Shown here one piece after another: positions 25,984 to 33,962 of a stretch of 36,790 nucleotides of DNA. Location of the stretch: contig NTKH01000006.1 of assembly GCA_002457645.1 (NCBI GenBank), positions 1 to 36,790 of the forward strand, written 5' to 3'. Below the pieces are notes generated by a model. That model searched no databases. It was not told the origin of the DNA and saw only the letters and a program-made list of their open reading frames with translations. The position numbers were made by a program, and so were the translations under genes. The DNA comes from Bacteroidetes bacterium MED-G20 (GTDB lineage: Bacteria > Bacteroidota > Bacteroidia > Flavobacteriales_D > Parvicellaceae). Position 1 is the stretch's first letter, and every line of letters starts with the position of its first letter.

Positions 25984-27882
25984 ATGGATAAAAATACAAC
26001 TACAGGTTTAATTCTAATAGGTGCTGTTGTTCTTGCTTTTATGTTTTTAAATAAACCTCAAGAGCAATCTGTTGCCAACAGGGCGGTAACGGAAATTAAT
26101 GATATTAGCTCTACAAAATCTGAAGTCAAAAACTCTGTTGATATTTCCCCAAAAGAATCATCATTAAATGATTTGGATTCTGCAGATATGATTATATATC
26201 AAAAATTAAAAGACCAACAAGAACAAGAAGAGTTAATTGAAAGATATGGAGTTTTTTTTGGAAGTGTTTCAGGAGAAGAGGAGAACTATATTCTTGAAAA
26301 TGATAAAATTAAGCTTTCTTTTTCTAATAAGGGCGCTAGAATCATAAATGCTGAGATGGTAGAATTAGACGAAGATGGTCTGTTTAAGTATAGAACTTAT
26401 CAAGATTTTATTGATAATGAAAATAATCCAATATCATTATTTGAAGAAAAAACCTCGAGAATGAGTTTGTCATTAGTTGATGCTGAAAAGGTAGTTCCTA
26501 TTGAATCAGAAGATTTATTTTTTAAACTCACAAAACAAAATGACAGCCTTTTAGTATTTAGAGCTTTTGCTGGGTCTGATGATAAGTATTTAGAATTTTC
26601 GTACGGTTTATCTGAAGGACATTATGATGTTGATTTTGAAATCAACTATCATAAAATTGAAAATGATATAAAGTCTGATGTTGACTTAAAATGGTCAATG
26701 AATGGCTTATCCACTGAAAAAATAGCTTCTGATGAAAGAATCATCACCACAATAATGTACAGGAATTTTGGTAATAGTCGAGATTACCTTTCTGAAACTT
26801 CCGACGATGAAGAAGTTTTAGATGGAAATTTAAATTGGATCGCTTTCAAGCAAAAATTCTTTTCATGTATTTTACTTTCTGAGGAGGGTATTGGTAAGAG
26901 TAAAGTGTCTTGTAAGGTATTAGAAGGAGAAAGGTATACCGATTCATATGCTTCTAAAAGTTCTGTTCCTTCTCTTGGTAAAGTATCACTTAAATTTTTA
27001 TTTATTCCTAATGATTATGATTTATTAGAGACCTATGATAGTGAAATAGAAGATATAATCAACCTTGGAGGTAGTGTTTTTGCTTGGGTGAATAGGTATA
27101 TGATTGATCCAGTTTTTAAATACCTTATGACTACTGGTCTAAGTTTAGGTCTTATAATATTACTACTTACGATTATTGTAAAAATAGTCATCATGCCACT
27201 TACCTATAAAAACTATATGTCTACAGCAAAGACAAAAGTTATTAAGCCAGAAATGAGTAAGATTACAGCTAAATACGAAGGCAAAACAGACAGAAATGCA
27301 GCTATGAAAAAGCAACAAGAAACCATGGCTTTATATAAGCAAACTGGGGTTAATCCAATGGCTGGTTGCATTCCCATGGTTATTCAAATGCCCATATTAT
27401 TTGCTGTTTTTAGATATTTCCCTGCAAGTTTAGATTTACGACATAAAGGGTTTTTATGGGCCGAAGATTTAAGTTCTTACGACTCTATTTTAGATTTTGG
27501 ATTTAGTATTCCTCTTTATGGAGATCATATAAGTTTATTTGCTTTACTAATGGCAGGTTCAACGTTGATATACACCATTACCAATAGTAATCAAATGACG
27601 CCTGCTACACAACCAGGAATGCCCAATATGAAGGTAATTATGTATTTGATGCCCATCATGTTATTATTTTGGTTTAATACCTACTCCTCTGGACTAAGTT
27701 TCTATTATTTCTGTGGAAACCTCATGAATATTGGTATAATGTGGGGAATCAAGAAATATCTCATTGATGAGGATAAAATTAGACTGCAAATAGAATCCAA
27801 CAAGAAAAAGAAAAAAAAGAAATCTCGTTTTCAACAAAGATTGGAAGAGGTTTCAAAACAACAACAGAAAAAGAGAAGGTGA
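25984..27882 (+). CDS. yidC: Membrane protein insertase YidC
   Basis: Inserts inner-membrane proteins, alone or with SecYEG; 632 aa, the long Gram-negative form. Layout: an N-terminal membrane segment (TGLILIGAVVLAFMFLN); a large periplasmic beta domain from about 90 to 350; then the conserved membrane core, with YLMTTGLSLGLIILLLTIIV, MTYKNYMS-type region LTYKNYMSTAKTK, the hydrophilic coiled loop, VNPMAGCIPMVIQMPILFAV and FYYFCGNLMNIGIMW. The C-terminus is a strongly basic tail (KKKKKKSRFQQRLEEVSK) that fits ribosome binding. All core segments are intact. It is followed 55 bases later by rpmB. Confidence 0.97.
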   Translation: MDKNTTTGLILIGAVVLAFMFLNKPQEQSVANRAVTEINDISSTKSEVKNSVDISPKESSLNDLDSADMIIYQKLKDQQEQEELIERYGVFFGSVSGEEENYILENDKIKLSFSNKGARIINAEMVELDEDGLFKYRTYQDFIDNENNPISLFEEKTSRMSLSLVDAEKVVPIESEDLFFKLTKQNDSLLVFRAFAGSDDKYLEFSYGLSEGHYDVDFEINYHKIENDIKSDVDLKWSMNGLSTEKIASDERIITTIMYRNFGNSRDYLSETSDDEEVLDGNLNWIAFKQKFFSCILLSEEGIGKSKVSCKVLEGERYTDSYASKSSVPSLGKVSLKFLFIPNDYDLLETYDSEIEDIINLGGSVFAWVNRYMIDPVFKYLMTTGLSLGLIILLLTIIVKIVIMPLTYKNYMSTAKTKVIKPEMSKITAKYEGKTDRNAAMKKQQETMALYKQTGVNPMAGCIPMVIQMPILFAVFRYFPASLDLRHKGFLWAEDLSSYDSILDFGFSIPLYGDHISLFALLMAGSTLIYTITNSNQMTPATQPGMPNMKVIMYLMPIMLLFWFNTYSSGLSFYYFCGNLMNIGIMWGIKKYLIDEDKIRLQIESNKKKKKKKSRFQQRLEEVSKQQQKKRR

Positions 27883-27885
27883 AAT

Positions 27886-27916
27886 TTGTTAATCCCATAA
27901 AAATGAATTTAATTTG
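27886..27916 (+). promoter_or_regulatory. Possible promoter of rpmB
   Basis: TTG (27886-27888), 20 bases, then TTAATTTG (27909-27916) is a one-mismatch version of the Bacteroidota consensus, 22 bases before ATG 27938. It favours this start over the in-frame ATG at 27914. An AT-rich hairpin (AATTTG/CAAATT, 27911-27927, loop CACCT) overlaps it. Confidence 0.35.
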
Positions 27917-27937
27917 CACCTCAAATTTTTAATAATT

Positions 27938-28174
27938 ATGTCTAGAGTTTGTCAAATTACAGGAAAAAAAGTTGTTAGTGGAAACAATGTTTCATTCTCA
28001 AATAGAAAGACAAAAAGAAAGTTTCTTCCAAATCTTCAAACAAAAAAGTTTTTTATCCCTGAAGAAAACAAATGGATAACTTTAAAAGTTTCAGCCGCAG
28101 CAATTAGAACAATAGACAAAATAGGAATTTCAGCTGCTATAGCAACTGCAAAGTCTAAAGGTTTTTTCAAATAA
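27938..28174 (+). CDS. rpmB: Large-subunit ribosomal protein bL28
   Basis: A 78-aa protein of the 50S subunit. I start at ATG 27938 (MSRVCQITGKKVVSGNNVSF), the standard bL28 N-terminus; the frame extends 8 codons upstream to ATG 27914, but those residues (MHLKFLII) do not belong to the family. The rest has the basic RKTKRKFLPNLQTKKF segment and ends IATAKSKGFFK. Only one Cys is present, so this is the zinc-free (C-minus) form. In many Bacteroidota rpmB directly precedes rpmG; here rpmG is 2.5 kb away. Confidence 0.95.
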   Translation: MSRVCQITGKKVVSGNNVSFSNRKTKRKFLPNLQTKKFFIPEENKWITLKVSAAAIRTIDKIGISAAIATAKSKGFFK

Positions 28175-28222
28175 TAAAACTAATTAAGCTAGTCTCACTA
28201 TATTAGTGTTTAGGCTTAGTTT

Positions 28223-29665
28223 ATGCGTAGATTTTCATTTTACCTTATTAATTTAATTTTTATTTCTAATGTGATTGGGCAAGAAATTAACAATTCATGG
28301 ACAAGTTCAGTTAGAGCAGATACTTTAGGTATTTATGATAATGATCTTCTTCCTCCAAGTTTTCATATGGAAAGAAGAAAAGCAGTCAGAACCTTTATGC
28401 CTGAAAAAACTATGGCCATTTATTGTTCAGGAAAAAGTATGCTAAGAGCCAATGATGTGGACTACGAATTTCATCAAGACCCAAATTTTTATTATTTAAC
28501 TGGTTTGAATGAGAGCAATAGTATTTTAATTCTTTTTAAAAACCCTTTTATATTTAACAAGGACACCATTAATGAACTTCTCTTAATAAAAGAAAGAAAT
28601 GCTAACTCTGAAGTTTGGGTTGGTAAAAAGTTAGGAGTAAGAGGGGCAGAACTTGTTTTAGAAATTCAAAAAACCATTGATATTGATAAATTTAATATAG
28701 AAAATCTAGATTTTTCAGAAATTGACTCCATATTTATTCATGATAATTTTGATGTTGGAAATGAGCTATTTCCAGTCAATAATGAACAGCTTCAATTACC
28801 AAAATTAGATTCTAATAGTATAAATTATAAAAATGAAATAAAAGCAAATTTTTCAGAAATTCACAAATGGATGGCTCAGTTAAGAGAAATTAAAACAAAG
28901 GAAGAAATGTATCTCCTTCGAAAAGCAATTTCTATTACGTGTGAAGCTCAAACAGAATTAATGAAAGTTCTAAAACCTGAAATGAAAGAATATCAGGCAG
29001 AAGCAGTAGTAGAAGCTATTTTCAAATTAAATGGAGCTGAATACCCTGGTTACCCTTCAATTGTAGGTGCAGCTGAAAATTCTTGTATTCTTCATTATAC
29101 TACCAATAGAAAAACAATGAAAGGTAATCATCTTCTTTTGAGTGATGTTGGAGCTGAATATCATGGTTATACGGCAGATGTGACTAGAACTATACCAGTT
29201 GATGGTAAATACTCTGAAGAAGAAAAAATCATTTATAATATTGTCTTAGAAGCACAGAATAAAGCAATTGAGGCATGTAAAGTCGGAAATCCTTTTTATA
29301 TCACCAATACGATAGCAACTACTGTTGTTTCACAAAGATTACAAGAATTAGGGATAATTAAGACTCCTTTAGAAATAAGAAGATATTTTATGCATGGTAC
29401 ATCACATTACCTTGGTTTAGATGTTCATGACCCAGGAACAAGAGGAATGTTTCAACCCAACACTGTTATTACTGTTGAGCCTGGTATTTATATAAAAGAA
29501 GGTTCTCCGTGTGACCCTAAATGGTGGAATATTGGAGTTAGAATAGAAGATGATATTTTAATAACAAATAGTGAGCCAGAAAACCTTTCTGGATGTGTTC
29601 CTAGAACAGTTGATGAAATTGAAGCTTTAATGAAAAAAAAGCCATTAGTTTTTAAAGATTTTTAG
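28223..29665 (+). CDS. Secreted M24 Xaa-Pro aminopeptidase
   Basis: A 480-aa metallopeptidase that cleaves an N-terminal residue preceding proline. Residues 1-19 look like a signal peptide (FISNVIGQE), so it probably acts in the periplasm or outside. The aminopeptidase P N-domain (about 40-190, FHQDPNFYYLTG) precedes the pita-bread catalytic domain. All five metal ligands are visible: Asp308 and Asp319 (SDVGAEYHGYTADVTRT), His395 (MHGTSHYLGLDVHD), Glu419 (VEPGIY) and Glu442 (VRIEDD). It sits after rpmB and converges on the CxxCH lipoprotein with a 4-base overlap of stop regions. A short inverted repeat, CACTA/TAGTG (28196-28208), lies just upstream. A peptide-scavenging role is inferred from the fold. 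Confidence 0.93.
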   Translation: MRRFSFYLINLIFISNVIGQEINNSWTSSVRADTLGIYDNDLLPPSFHMERRKAVRTFMPEKTMAIYCSGKSMLRANDVDYEFHQDPNFYYLTGLNESNSILILFKNPFIFNKDTINELLLIKERNANSEVWVGKKLGVRGAELVLEIQKTIDIDKFNIENLDFSEIDSIFIHDNFDVGNELFPVNNEQLQLPKLDSNSINYKNEIKANFSEIHKWMAQLREIKTKEEMYLLRKAISITCEAQTELMKVLKPEMKEYQAEAVVEAIFKLNGAEYPGYPSIVGAAENSCILHYTTNRKTMKGNHLLLSDVGAEYHGYTADVTRTIPVDGKYSEEEKIIYNIVLEAQNKAIEACKVGNPFYITNTIATTVVSQRLQELGIIKTPLEIRRYFMHGTSHYLGLDVHDPGTRGMFQPNTVITVEPGIYIKEGSPCDPKWWNIGVRIEDDILITNSEPENLSGCVPRTVDEIEALMKKKPLVFKDF

Positions 29666-30081
29666 TTTTTAATAGTTAGCTTGTTTATTTTCATAAGCGG
29701 ACCTTGACAGGATAGTTGATGACAACTTACACAATTATTTATTATACTGTTGTAATTAATAATATTGGGCTCTTTATTAAATTCATTTACCACATAATGA
29801 AATGCTTTAGACATAGGCATTATATGAGGTTTATTAAAAGATATATCTGTTACTTCAGCTTCGTGAATTAAGGCAAAATCTAAAAGATTATTTTCTAAAG
29901 TTTCATTTTTTTCAAGTCTTATTTTAATTTCATCAAGTTCGATGGTCATTTCTCTCATTAATCGAGCCATTTCACTAGTTGGATTAGGATCAATAATTAC
30001 TGTAGCATTTCTACTCTCTTTAGATGAGCTACAACTTAAAAAAGTGATGATAGAAAATGTTATAAATAAATATTTTTTCAA
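29662..30081 (-). CDS. Lipoprotein with a c-type heme motif (cytochrome c'-like)
   Basis: A 139-aa predicted lipoprotein (lipobox FLSC, Cys17). A single CxxCH heme-attachment motif lies near the C-terminus (NNCVSCHQLSC, Cys117, Cys120, His121). The preceding 80 residues are mainly helical (MARLMREMTIELDEIKIRLE). A C-terminal CxxCH after a helical bundle is the layout of cytochrome c', so that resemblance is plausible but unproven. A further Cys lies at 125. It would be a membrane-tethered periplasmic electron carrier or gas/ligand sensor. Its start overlaps the end of the DUF4920 gene by 4 bases, so the two are co-translated. No cytochrome c maturation genes are in the window. Confidence 0.7.
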   Translation of the reverse strand: MKKYLFITFSIITFLSCSSSKESRNATVIIDPNPTSEMARLMREMTIELDEIKIRLEKNETLENNLLDFALIHEAEVTDISFNKPHIMPMSKAFHYVVNEFNKEPNIINYNSIINNCVSCHQLSCQGPLMKINKLTIKN

Positions 30082-30566
30082 TTCTTTATGATTACTCCAT
30101 CTGCAATAAAACCTAGTTCATAAATTGGTTCAGTGATAAGAGCAATTTCTTCTTCAGATTTTCCAGCATCTTCTGCATAGTGTTTTAACATTTCAACAGA
30201 TGTTGTATCCAAAAATAAATCACCTTGAACTACAGCATTTTTCCCCTCTACACTATCTATAGGTACAAAAAAACCATAATCTCTAAACTTAATAAATAAG
30301 GTGTCTTCTCCTGTATCAAGAGTCATCCAGCAACCTTTTTTGGAACATGTTTCGACAATTTTTCCAGACAACTTACAAGATTTTAAACCTGTATTCATTA
30401 CCATTTCTTTTTCTTGATTAAAGACTTGAAGGGAGTCATTTGAAATTTCTTTTCCATAAAAGGTAATATTTTCTTTAATTAAGGATTTATCAATCTCAGG
30501 ATTTTGATGATTGGAACTGCAACTCAACAAAACAGCCAGTAGAAATAGGGTAAAAATATTTTTCAT
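30078..30566 (-). CDS. DUF4920 lipoprotein
   Basis: From ATG 30566 it is 162 aa; the frame extends to ATG 30593, but a promoter-like TATATTTG lies between, and MKNIFTLFLLAVLLSC is a normal lipoprotein signal with lipobox Cys16. The mature part matches my memory of the DUF4920 family: GKIVETCSKKGCWMTL, FRDYGFFVP and a final VIIKN. The Cys-x4-Cys pair (CSKKGCW) with nearby Met could bind metal or redox groups (inference). Function is unknown. The gene is coupled by a 4-base overlap to the CxxCH lipoprotein. Confidence 0.75.
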   Translation of the reverse strand: MKNIFTLFLLAVLLSCSSNHQNPEIDKSLIKENITFYGKEISNDSLQVFNQEKEMVMNTGLKSCKLSGKIVETCSKKGCWMTLDTGEDTLFIKFRDYGFFVPIDSVEGKNAVVQGDLFLDTTSVEMLKHYAEDAGKSEEEIALITEPIYELGFIADGVIIKN

Positions 30567-30580
30567 TTTAAGAATTTTTT

Positions 30581-30588
30581 CAAATATA
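30581..30588 (-). promoter_or_regulatory. Probable -7 element of the lipoprotein pair
   Basis: TATATTTG on the minus strand lies 14 bases before ATG 30566 and inside the frame that runs from ATG 30593, which argues for the later start. No TTG at -33 is visible. Confidence 0.4.
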
Positions 30589-30641
30589 TTCATTAGAAAT
30601 TAACTATTGAATAAAGCTTTCAAATAAAAATATTAGTAATC

Positions 30642-30671
30642 TTGTAATTAAGGATAAATAATTTATCTTTG
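30642..30671 (+). promoter_or_regulatory. Promoter of rpmG–DUF4295
   Basis: TTG (30642-30644), 19 bases, then TATCTTTG (30664-30671) is a full match to the Bacteroidota housekeeping consensus. It lies 19 bases before the rpmG start and is the best promoter in the window. It gives rpmG its own start point, independent of distant rpmB. Confidence 0.7.
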
Positions 30672-30690
30672 CCACCCATAATTTAAGGAA

Positions 30691-30873
30691 ATGGCTAAGA
30701 AAGGAAATAGAGTACAGGTGATATTAGAATGCACTGAGCATAAGAATAGTGGAATGCCTGGAACATCAAGGTATATTACTACCAAAAATAGAAAAAATAC
30801 TCCTGACAGAATTGAGTTGAAGAAATACAATCCAGTTTTGAAAAAATATACATTACATAAAGAAATTAAATAA
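30691..30873 (+). CDS. rpmG: Large-subunit ribosomal protein bL33
   Basis: A 60-aa protein of the 50S subunit. It has [42 protein letters not shown] and a basic C-terminus, all typical of bL33. Only one Cys remains, so this is the zinc-free (C-minus) form, as with rpmB nearby. The tiny DUF4295 gene follows after 7 bases. Confidence 0.96.
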   Translation: MAKKGNRVQVILECTEHKNSGMPGTSRYITTKNRKNTPDRIELKKYNPVLKKYTLHKEIK

Positions 30874-30880
30874 TTGAATC

Positions 30881-31027
30881 ATGGCTAAGAAATCTGTAGC
30901 GTCATTACAAAAAGGAGGCGGTAAACAACATACTAAGGTAATAAAGATGGTAAAGTCACCTACTACTGGATCTTATACTTTTAAAGAAGAGGTTATACAC
31001 AACGATAAAATCAAAGACTGGTTTTAA
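30881..31027 (+). CDS. DUF4295 small basic protein
   Basis: A 48-aa gene starting MAKKSVASLQKGGGK and ending NDKIKDWF, which I recognise as the short DUF4295 protein encoded between rpmG and ftsY in Bacteroidota. It is strongly basic and may be ribosome-associated (inference from size, charge and neighbours). It starts 7 bases after rpmG and is followed by a terminator-like hairpin. It is easily missed by length cut-offs. Confidence 0.9.
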   Translation: MAKKSVASLQKGGGKQHTKVIKMVKSPTTGSYTFKEEVIHNDKIKDWF

Positions 31028-31050
31028 CAACGTAAAAAAGTTTTAAATTT

Positions 31051-31084
31051 AAGCTCTTTCTATTTCAAGAAGGAGCTTTTTTTA
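31051..31084 (+). terminator. Rho-independent terminator after the DUF4295 gene
   Basis: AAGCTCTTTCT (31051-31061), loop ATTTCA, AGAAGGAGCTT (31068-31078) form an 11-bp stem with one G-T pair, followed by a run of T. It should end, or attenuate, transcription between rpmG–DUF4295 and ftsY, whose start is 16 bases further on. Confidence 0.75.
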
Positions 31085-31099
31085 TTTAATAGAAATAAT

Positions 31100-32068
31100 A
31101 TGAGTTGGAAAAGTTTTTTTACCAAACAAAAGAAACAAGATCTTGATGAGGGATTAGAAAAGACTAAGAAAAGTTTTTTTTCTAAAATAGCCAATACAGT
31201 CGCAGGAAAATCTAAAATTGATGAAGAAGTTCTTGATAACTTAGAGGAAGTATTGGTATCATCAGATGTAAGTGTAAAAACTACTTTAAAAATTATAGAT
31301 AGGTTAGAACAAAGAGTGAAAAAAGATAAATATGTTGGAGTAAATGAACTCAATGAAATTTTAAAGACAGAAATTTCTGAAATCTTATCAGAAAATAATA
31401 TTGAAGATATTACAGATTTTGAAACCCCGACACTAAATGAACCTTTTGTAATAATGGTGGTAGGAGTAAATGGCGTTGGAAAAACAACAACAATTGGAAA
31501 ATTAGCTCATCAGTTCAAAAACAATGGAAAAAATGTTGTTTTAGGAGCAGCTGATACCTTTAGGGCTGCTGCAGTAGAACAATTAACTATTTGGTCAGAA
31601 AGAGTAGGTGTTCCTATAGTAAAACAGCAAATGGGATCCGACCCTGCTTCCGTAGCATTTGACACACTTCAAAGTGCTAAAGCTAATAATGCTGACGTGG
31701 TATTAATCGATACTGCTGGCAGATTGCATAATAAAGTAAATTTGATGAATGAATTAACAAAAATCAAAAATGTAATGCAAAAAGTTATTCCCAATGCACC
31801 GCATGAGATTTTATTAGTTTTAGATGGATCTACTGGGCAAAATGCTATTGAGCAAGCAGAACAATTTCTTAAATCAACTGAAGTCAATGCGATGGCCATA
31901 ACTAAATTAGACGGAACTGCTAAGGGAGGAGTATTAATTGGAATTTCTGACCAATTTAAAATTCCTGTTAAGTATATTGGAGTAGGCGAAAAGGTTGATC
32001 AACTTCAATTATTTAATAGAAATGCTTTTATAGATGCTTTATTTTCTGGATCTTCTTTTAACTCCTAA
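31100..32068 (+). CDS. ftsY: Signal recognition particle receptor FtsY
   Basis: The SRP receptor GTPase that docks ribosome-SRP complexes at the membrane; 322 aa. The N domain is helical (about 1-110), and the long acidic A domain of E. coli is absent, as usual outside Proteobacteria. The G domain is complete: GVNGVGKTTTIGKLA (P-loop, about 122-136), AADTFRAAAVEQL, DTAGR (204-208) and TKLDG (268-272), ending in a GVGEKVDQLQLF segment. Together with yidC, 3.3 kb upstream, it serves membrane-protein targeting. rimO begins 3 bases after it. Confidence 0.97.
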   Translation: MSWKSFFTKQKKQDLDEGLEKTKKSFFSKIANTVAGKSKIDEEVLDNLEEVLVSSDVSVKTTLKIIDRLEQRVKKDKYVGVNELNEILKTEISEILSENNIEDITDFETPTLNEPFVIMVVGVNGVGKTTTIGKLAHQFKNNGKNVVLGAADTFRAAAVEQLTIWSERVGVPIVKQQMGSDPASVAFDTLQSAKANNADVVLIDTAGRLHNKVNLMNELTKIKNVMQKVIPNAPHEILLVLDGSTGQNAIEQAEQFLKSTEVNAMAITKLDGTAKGGVLIGISDQFKIPVKYIGVGEKVDQLQLFNRNAFIDALFSGSSFNS

Positions 32069-32071
32069 TCA

Positions 32072-33388
32072 ATGAAAACAAAGACACTCAAAAAGAACAA
32101 GGTAAATGTTGTTACAATGGGGTGCTCTAAGAATTTATACGATTCTGAAGTAATGATGGCTCAGTTAAAAGCCAATAAATTTGAAGTTGAGCATGAATCT
32201 AAAATAGGGGATTCTTCAATTGTTATTATTAATACCTGTGGTTTTATAGAAAATGCGAAGGAGGAATCCATCAATACCATATTAGATTTTGTAGATGCAA
32301 AAAAAGATGGATTAGTAGAAAAAGTATATGTTTCTGGATGCTTGTCAGAGCGTTACAAAGATCAATTAGAAGAAGAAATTCCCGATGTAGATGCCTATTT
32401 TGGAACCAAAGACCTTCCTAATATACTAAGAACTTTAAATGCAGATTATAAGCACGAATTAGTTGGAGAACGCTTACTTACAACTCCAAATCATTATGCA
32501 TATCTTAAAATTGCTGAGGGATGTGATAGACCTTGTTCCTTTTGTGCTATTCCTTTAATGAGAGGAAAACATCGTTCAACACCCATTGAAGATTTAGTAA
32601 CCAATGCCAAGTCTTTAGCAAAGAAAGGGGTAAAAGAAATCATGTTAATTGCACAAGACTTAACTTACTATGGTTTAGACTTATATAAAAAAAGAGCTTT
32701 AGCAGAATTACTTAAAGAGCTATGCAAAGTTGATGGTATAGAATGGATCAGATTACACTATGCTTTTCCAGCTGGTTTTCCAATGGATGTAATTGAAGTT
32801 ATGAAACAAGAAAAGAAGATTTGTAATTATTTAGACATTCCACTTCAACACGGCTCAACAAAAGTTCTTAAAGCTATGAGAAGAGGAACCACTAGAGAAA
32901 AAACAACTCAACTAATTCATGATATTCGCTCTATTATTCCCAATATAGCTATCAGAACTACTTTAATTGCTGGATATCCAGGTGAATCAGAAGAAGATTT
33001 TCAAGAAATGTATGATTGGGTAGAAGAAATGAAATTTGAAAGATTGGGAATTTTTACTTACTCTCACGAAGAAAATACTCATGCTTATAAATTTGATGAT
33101 GATGTCCCACCAAAAATTAAGAAAGAAAGAGCGGATGCTATTATGGAACTTCAATCAGGAATTTCATATGAGCTTAATCAAAAAAAAGTAGGTAAAAAAT
33201 ATAGAGTTTTAATCGACAGAGCAGAAGATAACTTTTTCATAGGCAGGAGCGAATTTGATTCTCCCGAAGTTGATAATGAAGTATTAATTGAAAAAAATAG
33301 CAATACATATTGCAGAATAGGTGATTATGTAGATGTTAAAATTTTAAAAGCAGATCATTTCGATTTATATGCTGAACTCATAAACTAA
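32072..33388 (+). CDS. rimO: Ribosomal protein uS12 methylthiotransferase
   Basis: A radical-SAM enzyme that methylthiolates Asp of ribosomal protein uS12; 438 aa. The N-terminal UPF0004 domain has its three cluster cysteines: Cys18 (GCSKNLYDSE), Cys56 (NTCGF) and Cys90 (SGCLSERY). The SAM cluster motif is CDRPCSFC (Cys151, Cys155, Cys158), followed by IPLMRGKHRS. The C-terminal part (about 370-438) is a TRAM domain. RimO rather than MiaB is supported by the CDRPCSFC…GKHRS form and the gene order ftsY–rimO. The next gene starts within its stop codon (TAATG). Confidence 0.96.
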   Translation: MKTKTLKKNKVNVVTMGCSKNLYDSEVMMAQLKANKFEVEHESKIGDSSIVIINTCGFIENAKEESINTILDFVDAKKDGLVEKVYVSGCLSERYKDQLEEEIPDVDAYFGTKDLPNILRTLNADYKHELVGERLLTTPNHYAYLKIAEGCDRPCSFCAIPLMRGKHRSTPIEDLVTNAKSLAKKGVKEIMLIAQDLTYYGLDLYKKRALAELLKELCKVDGIEWIRLHYAFPAGFPMDVIEVMKQEKKICNYLDIPLQHGSTKVLKAMRRGTTREKTTQLIHDIRSIIPNIAIRTTLIAGYPGESEEDFQEMYDWVEEMKFERLGIFTYSHEENTHAYKFDDDVPPKIKKERADAIMELQSGISYELNQKKVGKKYRVLIDRAEDNFFIGRSEFDSPEVDNEVLIEKNSNTYCRIGDYVDVKILKADHFDLYAELIN

Positions 33389-33957
33389 TGTCTTTTCAAG
33401 TAGGTGATAAAGTAAGATTTCTAAATGCAGATGGCTTTGGCGTTATTACTAAAGTTATAGATTCTAATAAAGTAGAAGTTGAAAATGAGTATGGCTTTGA
33501 GGAGATTTATAATTTAAAAGAATTAGTTACAGAAAGAAGTAAAGAAGATTATAAAACTGAAAATTCTGCTTTTGATGAAGAAATTAAATTAAAATTAAAA
33601 GCCGATAAAAATTCAAATTCTGTCAATGAGCTCAATAAAAAATTTAAAAATCTAAATAAATCAATTCACAAAGAAAGACCTGTCCTCGATCTTCATATTG
33701 AAAAACTAATTGATTCTCATATTGGAATGAGCAATTCTCAAATTTTAAATATCCAAATGTCTCACTTTAAAAGCTTTTTGAACCATTCAATTGCTAAGAA
33801 GTCTCGAAAAATTGTAGTTATTCATGGTGTAGGCGAAGGAGTTCTTAGACATGAAATAAGAAAAGAACTAGATATATATCATCCTAATTTTGAATTTCAT
33901 GATGCCTCTTACGATGAATTTGGGTATGGAGCTACAGAAATTAGATTAATATTATGA
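33388..33957 (+). CDS. Smr-domain protein
   Basis: A 189-aa protein. An N-terminal SH3-like segment (about 1-48, VGDKVRFLNADGFGVITKV) is joined by a charged linker to a C-terminal Smr (MutS2-related) domain (about 105-189). The latter has its three landmarks, LDLHIEKL, VIHGVGEGVLRHEIRKEL and GATEIRLIL. Smr domains bind nucleic acid, and some cleave RNA or rescue stalled ribosomes. The start overlaps the rimO stop by one base, so it is part of the ftsY–rimO run. Longer Bacteroidota relatives have a central domain that is missing here. It converges on the aminotransferase gene with a 5-base gap. Confidence 0.85.
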   Translation: MSFQVGDKVRFLNADGFGVITKVIDSNKVEVENEYGFEEIYNLKELVTERSKEDYKTENSAFDEEIKLKLKADKNSNSVNELNKKFKNLNKSIHKERPVLDLHIEKLIDSHIGMSNSQILNIQMSHFKSFLNHSIAKKSRKIVVIHGVGEGVLRHEIRKELDIYHPNFEFHDASYDEFGYGATEIRLIL

Positions 33958-33962
33958 AAGCT

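Noticed and set aside
28186-28217. Inverted repeat CACTA/TAGTG with outer AAGC/GCTT as a terminator of rpmB
   Set aside because: The stem is interrupted and there is no T run after it; too weak to list as a terminator.
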